From Undibacterium sp. KW1 (GTDB lineage Bacteria > Pseudomonadota > Gammaproteobacteria > Burkholderiales > Burkholderiaceae_D): a DNA stretch of 64,000 bases. The notes beneath the pieces are model-generated. The model saw nothing but the letters and a program-made list of their open reading frames with translations, was not told where the DNA came from and did no database searches. The translations under genes and the position numbers were made by a program. Positions 32,764-40,291 of this stretch are shown piece after piece (position 1 is the first letter of the stretch; every line of letters starts with the position of its first letter). The stretch is from assembly GCF_009937955.1 (NCBI RefSeq), contig NZ_AP018439.1:186001-250000 (forward strand), in the 5' to 3' direction.

Positions 32764-35660
32764 TGCGATATAGATCTCTATCGAAGGCGCAGATACGGGT
32801 GGCGGTCGAGCCACTTGCGACTTTGCATGACGCAGCATCAAAAAAATACTTGGCACCAGAATTGGCACGGCTATTGGCGATTGCAAGTTCATGTAGCGCA
32901 TCTCTAGAAAAAGCCATAGCGAAGGCTATTGAGTCGCCCGTTGGACACGTAGAAACAGTAGAGTTATCCCAAACTATCTGGAAATATGCTTCGCGTGCCA
33001 CCATGCGTCCCACTCCGTTTGGCATGCTTGCAGGCGCAGCATCTGTAGATATTGGCTGCTCTCAAAATATTGAAGACCAAGCGGGAGCTTTCAAGCTGGT
33101 TAAGCGTCTAGATCCAGTGCATCAATGGAATAGTAATGGAAGACTAGCGAAAGAAAATCCGAATGCATTCAAATGGGTGATAAATCCTTCTGCATATCGC
33201 ATTGATGGTTTGCTTAGATGTCTGCATTTTTCGGATGAATATGGCATTTATGTCGAATCTGTGCAATGTACCGAATCGACCGCTAGAACTCTCTTGTCGC
33301 TCAATTTACCTCTCACCTTTTCCGAAATTGCCGAAAGGATAGAAGTGGTGAATCCAGGTCTATCCCACGCAGATGCTCTTGAAGTTTTGCGATCGCTCGC
33401 TCAACGAAGATTTCTCATCTCCTCGAATCAAGTCGCGGAAACAGATGTCTCTGAGGAGGATGGTCTTTCGTTAATTGAAGAAATGAGTGTTGATCATACG
33501 CAATTAGGCATATCTCAAGATGTGGTACACAGAGTTGGGCAAGCAATAGACATTCTCGGGCGCGTTGCAGCACCTACTCCAGATTCGCTGGAGAATTTTC
33601 GTAAGGGAATGGCTTCGCGATTTGGCGCACAGGAGATTCCACTTATGGAATTATTTGATCCTGAGATCGGGTTGACGATTGAGGGGAACGCGTCAAGTTT
33701 GTTAGGGGATTTTTTTTCTGGGAAGTTAGCCACAAAGGTTAGTGCGACGGAATGTAGGTCTCGTCAGGCTGAAGAGTTTTCAATTTTGCGCGCGCAATTT
33801 CTCGAAAAAATCATTTCAGAGGGAGGGAGTGATCCAATAGAGTTGAGTCTTGAGTTGTTTGAAGGACTCCCAATTCACGAAGAGGAACAATGGCCCGCAT
33901 CTGTCTACGCTGTTTGCTTCATTGAAAGGGCGGCTAGAGGGGAAAAGATATGGCTGGAAACAGTGGCCGGACCTGACTCTACCCGCCTGTTGGCCAGGTT
34001 TGGCAAGGGCGATAAAGGTATCGCCGATATGATCCGGGAATTCTCAGACAAGAATTTTGTTAGCACTCCAAATGCCATGCATGCAGAACTTTTCTTTCCT
34101 CCATATTGTGACGGTACTCAAACCCTTTCTCGGATGAACCCTTTTCCAGCGCTAATCGCTTCCGACGGATATCCAGGTGACGTCGAATACATACCACTCG
34201 CCAACCTTACCGTTAGGATTGTGGGTGACACGATTGAATTGCGAGATGTCGTGAGCGGATGCCTAGTGATTCCACATGTCTCCCATCCAATTCAGTTAGA
34301 TATTCCAGAGATTCCTGCGCATATTCGTTTCATCTCTAGGCTAGCGTCGAATTCTCGATTTCGGTCATTTCGTTGGCAGTGGGGGGAGAATGAGGCGAAA
34401 GATTTCATGCCACGAATCGAATATCAAAACGTGATACTAAGTCCGGCGCAATGGCGTTTTAGTGCTGACTCCATAGAAAGTTGTTCGATTTGTGATATTG
34501 CTGATTTTTTGCATCGTACGAGAGTTCCCCAGGTGTTTCGTTTGTGCGAAGCAGGCCAGCCAGACCTTGTTCTTTTCCGTGATTTGGAAATATGTATGAA
34601 TATAATTCAGGCTGCTCTTAGACGACAAACGATTGTTATCTTGACCGAGTGCCCTGATTTTGCGGCTACAACGCTAAAACTTGGCAGTACTCAGCACGTT
34701 TACGAGGTTATTCTCCCATATGAGCGAACTGAAACGATTTCAAAACATCGTGAAGCGACCACAGGCCCTGGACCAGATTGCCTACCTAGTACGCAGCCTT
34801 CAAAAAATTTATTGCACGAACGCTGGAAGTCTTTCAATATCTACTGTTTAGAAAGCCTTACCGACAAATGCTTGCAGATCGTATTAGCGCCACTATTATT
34901 TTCGCTGATTTGTCGGCAATGGATAGAGCAGTGGCATTTTGTTCGTGAGGTAGATAAGGCGGGCGCACATATTCGGTTTCGTATATTGCCTAAGCTTGAA
35001 GCTGGCGTCGCTCAATGTGTCAATGATATGGTGATGGACTTGTTGGAGGATGCCACTAACTCGTCGAAAATACGTTCTTGGACCTCTACGCTGTATGTTA
35101 AGGAGTTTTCCCGATATGGCGGATACAGTGGCATTTCATATGTGATCCCCCTCTTCACGCTAGACTCAGAGTTAACACTAAAGTGGTTAGACTCGGTTGA
35201 GCTTAAAAGCGATAGCAGCAGAATCATTCGACATGCTCTTGTAACCTCTACATTATTAAGTGCTGGCGTCTCCATGGAAATGGCTTGCGACCGTTGTGAT
35301 GGCCTTCAAAGCAGCATAACTTGTCCTGAACTTGATCATATGTCCATACGAATGTTAAGTGGCAAACTCTTCCGTATGGAACGTGCAAAACTCTTGGACT
35401 ATGTGTCATGTCTTGGTGAGTTTGGGTTGCATGACAAATCAGCATTGAATTTTGGTCTCGATTCTCTTCGGAGACACTACGCACAAGCTCCCCGTCTTAC
35501 AAATCAAGCGCTTTTCTCGTGCATTCACATGAGCGCAAACAGACTTTTTCGGTTTTCTCAGCGAATGCATGAGTGCGTGGCATACGATCTATGTAGGCGA
35601 ATTTTGCTGACAAAGAAGATATTAGTGAACACACATTGCTCAATCGCGTTTCCCGAGTGA
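32763..35660 (+). CDS. LanB-type lantibiotic dehydratase, full length
   Basis: The protein has 965 residues. The N-terminal glutamylation domain contains SRATMRPTPFGMLAG (residues 77-91), the diagnostic LanB motif, and continues to about 680. The C-terminal elimination domain (SpaB_C-type) starts near residue 686 (HERWKSFNIYC) and includes WHFVREVDKAGAHIRFRI near residue 735. Such enzymes use glutamyl-tRNA to glutamylate Ser/Thr of a ribosomal peptide and eliminate glutamate to give dehydroamino acids. No LanC cyclase, protease or exporter is present in the window, so the product is unlikely to be a standard lanthipeptide. Confidence 0.88.
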   Translation: MRYRSLSKAQIRVAVEPLATLHDAASKKYLAPELARLLAIASSCSASLEKAIAKAIESPVGHVETVELSQTIWKYASRATMRPTPFGMLAGAASVDIGCSQNIEDQAGAFKLVKRLDPVHQWNSNGRLAKENPNAFKWVINPSAYRIDGLLRCLHFSDEYGIYVESVQCTESTARTLLSLNLPLTFSEIAERIEVVNPGLSHADALEVLRSLAQRRFLISSNQVAETDVSEEDGLSLIEEMSVDHTQLGISQDVVHRVGQAIDILGRVAAPTPDSLENFRKGMASRFGAQEIPLMELFDPEIGLTIEGNASSLLGDFFSGKLATKVSATECRSRQAEEFSILRAQFLEKIISEGGSDPIELSLELFEGLPIHEEEQWPASVYAVCFIERAARGEKIWLETVAGPDSTRLLARFGKGDKGIADMIREFSDKNFVSTPNAMHAELFFPPYCDGTQTLSRMNPFPALIASDGYPGDVEYIPLANLTVRIVGDTIELRDVVSGCLVIPHVSHPIQLDIPEIPAHIRFISRLASNSRFRSFRWQWGENEAKDFMPRIEYQNVILSPAQWRFSADSIESCSICDIADFLHRTRVPQVFRLCEAGQPDLVLFRDLEICMNIIQAALRRQTIVILTECPDFAATTLKLGSTQHVYEVILPYERTETISKHREATTGPGPDCLPSTQPSKNLLHERWKSFNIYCLESLTDKCLQIVLAPLLFSLICRQWIEQWHFVREVDKAGAHIRFRILPKLEAGVAQCVNDMVMDLLEDATNSSKIRSWTSTLYVKEFSRYGGYSGISYVIPLFTLDSELTLKWLDSVELKSDSSRIIRHALVTSTLLSAGVSMEMACDRCDGLQSSITCPELDHMSIRMLSGKLFRMERAKLLDYVSCLGEFGLHDKSALNFGLDSLRRHYAQAPRLTNQALFSCIHMSANRLFRFSQRMHECVAYDLCRRILLTKKILVNTHCSIAFPE

Positions 35661-35699
35661 AAACCGCCGAACAGGAACTGATTATGCAAAAGTGTAAAA

Positions 35700-35892
35700 T
35701 AGGAAGCGCCGAAAAAGCCACAAAATTTTGTGCACGCAGATGTGGCTCGAGTTCTTCGGCTCTAAGTCCCCACGCGAGCAGAACTGCAGCAATGGCACCT
35801 GCTGATGTGCCGTTGAATATATCGAAAGCGTAGTGTTTTTCTAGATCGAGGAGGGCACCAACTAGCGCCAATCCGCTAACTCCACCACCTTC
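35700..35892 (-). pseudogene. Fragment of a patatin-like phospholipase gene
   Basis: Minus-strand translation gives GGGVSGLALVGALLDLEK and then FNGTSAGAIAAVLLAWG, the oxyanion-hole and nucleophile-elbow (GTSAG) motifs of patatin-like phospholipases. A stop lies directly upstream of the first motif, so there is no start. Similarity is lost before the frame reaches the antisense of the LanB 3' end. It is a remnant, probably left by an earlier rearrangement. Confidence 0.75.
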
Positions 35893-35958
35893 TCACCTCG
35901 TTTCAATCTTTGCACGCTGCAACTTGAAATTTTTCTTGGTGACCATATAACTGTCATT

Positions 35959-35974
35959 GAGAGGGCTTCCCCTC
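35959..35974 (+). promoter_or_regulatory. Small hairpin upstream of the 44-residue peptide gene
   Basis: AGAGGG-CTTC-CCCTCT forms a 6-bp hairpin about 30 bases before the peptide start. It is too short of T-run to be a convincing terminator and could be a leader element. Confidence 0.3.
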
Positions 35975-36004
35975 TTACAACTCATTTGAAAAAAGAGGTT
36001 TAGT

Positions 36005-36139
36005 ATGGCTCTCAAACCAGGTCCAAAACCAATTGCTAAATCAACAGGAAAGCCTGATCAACGTCGACGTGACAACAAAGGTACACCGGGGAATACTCCA
36101 GCTTTAAAACCAAGCAAGTCATCCAACCCGAACAAGTAA
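36005..36139 (+). CDS. 44-residue Lys/Pro-rich peptide, candidate RiPP precursor or small basic protein
   Basis: ATG at 36005 is preceded by AAGAGGT at a good spacing. The product begins MALKPGPKPIAKSTGKP, has an RRRD segment in the middle and ends KPSKSSNPNK. It is very basic, rich in Pro, Lys, Ser and Thr, has no Cys, and is probably disordered. It lies about 345 bp after the LanB gene on the same strand. Several Ser/Thr could serve as dehydration sites and the lack of Cys would explain the absent LanC. It could equally be an unrelated small protein carried by the transposon. Confidence 0.5.
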   Translation: MALKPGPKPIAKSTGKPDQRRRDNKGTPGNTPALKPSKSSNPNK

Positions 36140-36364
36140 CCCAACATTTATCGGGCGTCTATTCAGAGCACGGCACCATCCAAGTTAGGGTGGTGATGTC
36201 GCTCTGTTCGTTTGCTAGCTGAGTTGACCCTATCAGTTTGATCCACCTTCCACTTCCTGGCGAAGGCTGCCATGAGTTACTTCTTCCGAGATTCGCGCCT
36301 ATAAAGTTGCGAGGGTTCTAAAGAATGAATCGGAGTCAAAACGGAACTGACTAAACATAGCGTC

Positions 36365-36826
36365 TTAAATAATACCGCATAGTCTGCGCAGAACGGGGTT
36401 GGCTTTTCGCCAGCGGTCGAAGCAGGTTTCGACTGTTTGGAGCACTTCGGATAGCGTTGCAAAGTATCGATTGTGTGTAGCGATGCGTCGCACGAGTTTC
36501 CAAACCCGCTCGATTGGCGCTAGTTGCGGACTGTACGGAGGCAAGAACAGCAATGTCAACACGGCTCGGTACTCGCGCAGCATCGGCGTCAGCATGGTGG
36601 CGTGGTGGTACCGGGCGTTGTCGAGCACAACCACCATGCGCTTGCCATGAGAGCGGTGCCGCAGTAGCTTCTTGAGAAAGTCCTTGAACGTCTCGGCATT
36701 GAACACGTTGCACATGGCGTGTACGAACTTGCCAGTGCTTAAACTCACAGCGCCAAAGCATGCCACGGACTTGCGTGTTGGAGCATGTCGCAAGATAGGA
36801 TCCTTAACTTCGGGTGGTACCCACAT
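36365..36826 (-). CDS. IS630 transposase, C-terminal frame (DDE catalytic part)
   Basis: This frame carries the later DDE residues: VVLDNARYHHA with the second Asp, and FLPPYSPQLAPIERVWK with the catalytic Glu. It is entered from the upstream frame by slippage at an A8 run (36911-36918 on the complement), the mechanism IS630 elements use to make one fused protein. The upstream part of this frame, before the first ATG, also reads as transposase. Confidence 0.82.
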   Translation of the reverse strand: MWVPPEVKDPILRHAPTRKSVACFGAVSLSTGKFVHAMCNVFNAETFKDFLKKLLRHRSHGKRMVVVLDNARYHHATMLTPMLREYRAVLTLLFLPPYSPQLAPIERVWKLVRRIATHNRYFATLSEVLQTVETCFDRWRKANPVLRRLCGII

Positions 36827-36887
36827 ACGCAGGCGCGACCCATGTTGTTGGAAGTGACATTCGTCGAGGCTCCAGAGTTCAATGTCC

Positions 36888-37403
36888 TTACGCCTTGCCA
36901 GGCGATGCAGTTTTTTTTACTATAGCGACCTTCACGGGGTCGGATTGCGCGACCTGGGGGCGCGGCCTACGCTGACGAAATCCCATCTTGCCAAACATCC
37001 TTTGGCATTGACGAACGCCCAACGTCACGCCATAACGCTTCTTAAGATGTTCACCGAGAACCTTGCCATCCCACAAATTTTGCTCAATGCCGAATTCACG
37101 AGGGGTTCGGCGCAAGTCACGAGCCAGCGATTTCCATTGCTTCTCGTCCAGACTTCGCGGACGACCTGGTCGTTCACCATCGCGCAAGCCATCAAATCCA
37201 TGCAGCTCGAAGCGCTTGACCCAGCGCTGAACGGTTCGCACACCCTCTGCAAACAACTGAGCTACCTCACCACACGAATGACCACTTGCCACTAGCAATA
37301 CGCCGTGTAAGCGATGGCCGTAGCGGGACTCGTCGGAACGTTCAATTTCTTGTTGAATCGCAAGACGCATGATTTCCGCATCTCTAATTTGCAACTTACG
37401 CAT
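36888..37403 (-). CDS. IS630 transposase, N-terminal frame (DNA-binding part)
   Basis: About 171 residues give helix-turn-helix repeats (SCGEVAQLFAEGVRTVQRWVKRF, then GRPRSLDEKQWKSLARDL). It ends just after an A8 run where a frameshift joins it to the catalytic frame. The ATG at 37403 is preferred over an upstream TTG. Confidence 0.8.
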   Translation of the reverse strand: MRKLQIRDAEIMRLAIQQEIERSDESRYGHRLHGVLLVASGHSCGEVAQLFAEGVRTVQRWVKRFELHGFDGLRDGERPGRPRSLDEKQWKSLARDLRRTPREFGIEQNLWDGKVLGEHLKKRYGVTLGVRQCQRMFGKMGFRQRRPRPQVAQSDPVKVAIVKKTASPGKA

Positions 37404-37697
37404 CGCTGTCTCCGTCAATGGGAACAGTGATATTCTAAACTAAAATGCGCCAATATTTAAGTCGCCATGTTTAGTTGAGGCGTTGAACATCTGATACTGC
37501 ACTTAGCGTTTCGACCTTATAGGGCGCGTTGTTCGTACCAACCGTTACATTTTCCGTTTGTAGATAGCCTATTTGGAACCTGAATGCTCTGCTTCGTCTG
37601 AGACAACAAATTTTCTTTTATTTAGGCTTGAGAGTCAGCATATGTCAGGTTAAGAAATGATGACCCAGGTTTTGGCGTAATGCATATCAGAATGCCA

Positions 37698-37832
37698 CGA
37701 CCAACTTTATTTTCTGAGGTTCTATAGATATACATCCAAACAACACTCTCGACCAACTTTGCCTACTCATACGCCCTCTTATAAATCAAAGTCTTAACGA
37801 TATTATCTCGACCAACTTTATTTGGTGCGATC
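37698..37832. repeat. Distal transposon end: three TnsB-type binding sites
   Basis: CGACCAACTTTATT-type sites occur at 37698, 37750 (CGACCAACTTTGCC, partly degenerate) and 37809, inverted relative to the glmS end and spaced 52 and 59 bp. Wide spacing resembles the left end of Tn7. The outermost site is ten bases from the end, symmetrical with the other end. Confidence 0.8.
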
Positions 37833-37837
37833 AGTTA
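37833..37837. repeat. Right copy of the AGTTA target-site duplication
   Basis: AGTTA directly follows the last base of the element and matches 6971-6975. Confidence 0.65.
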
Positions 37838-37881
37838 CATTGCCATGATCACCAAGCACAAAATTCCTGGAGAAAAAGATC

Positions 37882-38223
37882 ATGGCAAAGTACCTCATTT
37901 CATTCCCCAGTGCTGCAATGAAAGTGCCCGACAGTGAGATGGAGACGGTCGGGCGAGACGCCCATGCCGTGATACGCGAGGCAAAGGAAGCAGGCGTCTA
38001 TGTTTTCGCCGGTGGCATTGATGAAACAGCGCCACCCGTTCTGGTGTCAGCCAATGGTACAGTCGCTGAGGGCGGCTACCCGTGGGCACCTCCACTCAAT
38101 GGTGGATTCACGGTACTTGAGCTTCCATCAAGAGAAGAAGCCATCGCCTGGGCTGCGCGTCTCGCGAAAGCCTGTCGCTGTGAGCAGGAGCTGCGGGTAT
38201 TTGGGTTTGATTCTGATTCGTGA
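37882..38223 (+). CDS. YCII-related domain protein
   Basis: The 113-residue protein has the dimeric alpha/beta-barrel pattern of YCII/DGPF proteins (KYLISFPSAAM; AGVYVFAGGIDE; ALVSANG-type strand; GGFTVLELPSREEAIAWAARL). These small cytosolic proteins have poorly defined roles. AGAAAAAG lies before the ATG. It is the first host-side gene after the transposon and was probably the original neighbour of glmS before insertion. Confidence 0.82.
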   Translation: MAKYLISFPSAAMKVPDSEMETVGRDAHAVIREAKEAGVYVFAGGIDETAPPVLVSANGTVAEGGYPWAPPLNGGFTVLELPSREEAIAWAARLAKACRCEQELRVFGFDSDS

Positions 38224-38382
38224 GGCCGCTACACGGCTGTGCATCCTGCAAGTTCATAATCACATGGCCAGAATCGGTTATTCTTCAACCTGCAAAATCA
38301 GGCCACTACAGCTTTCGATCTGTTAAGCACAAGATGGATTATCTACAAGACCCCAAATTTTTGTCAAGATTCGGGCAGCTTG

Positions 38383-40284
38383 CTATATGGCTTTGATGAC
38401 ATAGCCTTTGATAACCGTATATGTGTCGCCTTTTTTTTGGGGAGCGCGAAATTTAAAGTAAAGCGCCGCTCCTTGAAATTGCAGCTGATTTAATTTGATA
38501 ATGCTGTTGTTCTTATTTTCTCTAATTTGATAACCAAGCTCAGGTTTTGTTTGGTCAATCAGTTCGATCGCGGAAAACTCAATGACGCTTTGGTTGGCTT
38601 TTCCTTGAACGATAAACTCGTTGAATAATCCTTTGGCAAATATTTCGAAATGGCCATTGTCCAAAATGTTGGGAGCGAAGTAGAGTTGTTTTCGCGTATG
38701 GTCGGTGTCACCATTTTTATCTACTACCGTTCTGGTGTTCTTCAGGCTATGGTAAATAATCTTAATCTGATCATTAGTTGGCGATGCGTCTGCATCCGTC
38801 AACGACTTGTTGATAGGGTCGTCACCTGCTCTGTCGGCGAATTGCAATAAGATATTATGAAAACTTGCCTTGTAGTATTGATTATTTTTATCTTTAAGAA
38901 TGTTTAATGAGGCTTGCACGATTTCATGCTTTGAATCTCGCACCTCATCTTGTCCAAAAATGGGTAACCAGTGAAACAGATGCGCCAGAAATTGTATGTA
39001 ACGTTCATAATTCATTTTTGCTGCGACATTTTTCTCTATAGCTTTCTTATCGGTGGCGTTGTCCAACGCCGGGTCATAGGAAAAGTCTTGCTTCCATTTG
39101 GTGAGTTGCGTATCTGGTACTTTAAAAATTGGGTTGCGATTACATATTTCAGAAAATTGAAAATCAACAACTTTTTGCCGGTAATACTCTTTGTTCTGTG
39201 CAAGTTGCAAAGGCATCACTTTCATCTCGCCCAAGGCGATGAAAAACAGGATAAGTGCACGATCATTTTTAATGTAGTTCCAAATTGATGCGTCCCGGCC
39301 ACTTAGGGTTCCGTTATTTGTGACGATGCGCATCAAGGCAGGTTTATCTTTTGAACCGGAAAGTGCTTGTAGACCAACCGCTCGAAACAGATGTTGATAG
39401 TCGGGATCGGCATACATTCTCACCAGCAAGCCAGCTAGACCACCTTCGAGGCCAGCAAAGCCCCTTCCCCAGGTAAAAATGGCAGAATCCCAAAGATTAA
39501 TAGAGGCGCAGGAACCTTCATGTTTCAGCTCTTCCCATACGAGTCCCCTCACCTCATGTGTTCCAATATTCTGCGGTTTAAGGTCAGCACTAGGATAGCC
39601 TCCGTAGGAACTATGATTGTCGTGGCGGAATAGCCGTGTTTGCGTTTCGGGTGGGATGATACTATCTTTGGCTACCAAAAATTTGGCTCGGTTCCAGTGA
39701 ACCAGCCACGGAGAGTCTGCTTTGAAAGAATTGTCACGCGCGTAGCGGAGATTCGCACCATCTCGCTCGTAACGTAAAATCAGCGTCAAGACGTTTGTCC
39801 ATTTGGCGTTAGGGCCAACGACAGGAAGTCTCTCTGCAACTGTTTTCATTTTTTTTACTCTATCGATCCCCAACTTCAGCAAATTCTCAAGATGAGGGTA
39901 AATATCCTGGTCTGTCAAAGCATTCAATTCATAAGCCAGCAAGCCGTATAGGTTATCAATGTCAAAATTAGAAAACTTTCGTTGTATCTCAAGAGCTTTA
40001 AAGTAAAAGTTGATCCTGGATTCTGCTGAGTCATCCCGTATGCCTAATTGCGTCTGCAATTCCATAATGTTGGCGGTTGAGTCAATTTTTGCACGCGCTA
40101 TTCGCACATTAACTTCGAGCTGGTGGCGCTGGTCGACCTTTTGCGCTTGCAAACTTGCGCGGTTTGGGACTGGTATAGGTCGATGTGCTTTTAATTTAGA
40201 TGCATGTGGCATCACTGGCTGACTGGGTCTGGCTATGGGCACAGGTTCAGGTTGGTCGTGCGTTGGGATAGTTAAATTGCCCAT
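38383..40284 (-). CDS. Uncharacterised 633-residue protein, second gene of a pair
   Basis: No firm family. It has a Pro-rich N-terminus (PIARPSQPVMPHASK) without a signal peptide, then a helical body. Around residues 260-290, INLWDSAIFTWGRGFAGLEGG loosely recalls the 'D..I.(T/S)(F/W)G..Q' region of some peptidoglycan hydrolases, but the match is too weak for a call. The last 80 residues are beta-rich. It starts 7 bp after the 957-residue gene ends, so both are co-expressed and probably work together. Confidence 0.6.
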   Translation of the reverse strand: MGNLTIPTHDQPEPVPIARPSQPVMPHASKLKAHRPIPVPNRASLQAQKVDQRHQLEVNVRIARAKIDSTANIMELQTQLGIRDDSAESRINFYFKALEIQRKFSNFDIDNLYGLLAYELNALTDQDIYPHLENLLKLGIDRVKKMKTVAERLPVVGPNAKWTNVLTLILRYERDGANLRYARDNSFKADSPWLVHWNRAKFLVAKDSIIPPETQTRLFRHDNHSSYGGYPSADLKPQNIGTHEVRGLVWEELKHEGSCASINLWDSAIFTWGRGFAGLEGGLAGLLVRMYADPDYQHLFRAVGLQALSGSKDKPALMRIVTNNGTLSGRDASIWNYIKNDRALILFFIALGEMKVMPLQLAQNKEYYRQKVVDFQFSEICNRNPIFKVPDTQLTKWKQDFSYDPALDNATDKKAIEKNVAAKMNYERYIQFLAHLFHWLPIFGQDEVRDSKHEIVQASLNILKDKNNQYYKASFHNILLQFADRAGDDPINKSLTDADASPTNDQIKIIYHSLKNTRTVVDKNGDTDHTRKQLYFAPNILDNGHFEIFAKGLFNEFIVQGKANQSVIEFSAIELIDQTKPELGYQIRENKNNSIIKLNQLQFQGAALYFKFRAPQKKGDTYTVIKGYVIKAI

Positions 40285-40291
40285 ACGGTGC

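Larger units (their letters stand above)
36354..37471 (-). mobile_element. IS630-family insertion sequence inside the Tn7-like element
   Basis: The element is about 1.12 kb. The left end (ACTAAACATAGCGTCTTAAA, from 36350) is matched by the complement of the right end (ACTAAACATGGCGACTTAAA), with TA at each outer junction, as expected for this family. It encodes a two-frame transposase on the minus strand. It lies about 230 bp inside the TnsB-site array of the right end. Confidence 0.82.
6976..37832. mobile_element. Tn7-like transposon inserted downstream of glmS
   Basis: The element is about 30.86 kb. It is defined by inverted arrays of a TnsB-type site (core AATAAAGTTGGTCG) at both ends, the flanking AGTTA duplication, its position at the glmS 3' end (the classical attTn7 target), and internal tnsABC plus two tniQ-family genes. 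Cargo lies on both sides of the transposition genes: an HsdMS/ATPase/HNH block to the left and a LanB-containing biosynthetic block to the right. An IS630-family element is nested near the right end. The outermost bases (TGACTAGAGC on the left; on the right, the same-length stretch outside the last site) are not the TGT usually seen at Tn7 termini, so the exact end may be off by a base or two. Confidence 0.88.

Noticed and set aside
35497..35871. Minus-strand frame as an intact patatin-like gene
   Set aside because: There is no start codon, a stop lies just upstream of the first motif, and the second half is the antisense of the LanB gene.
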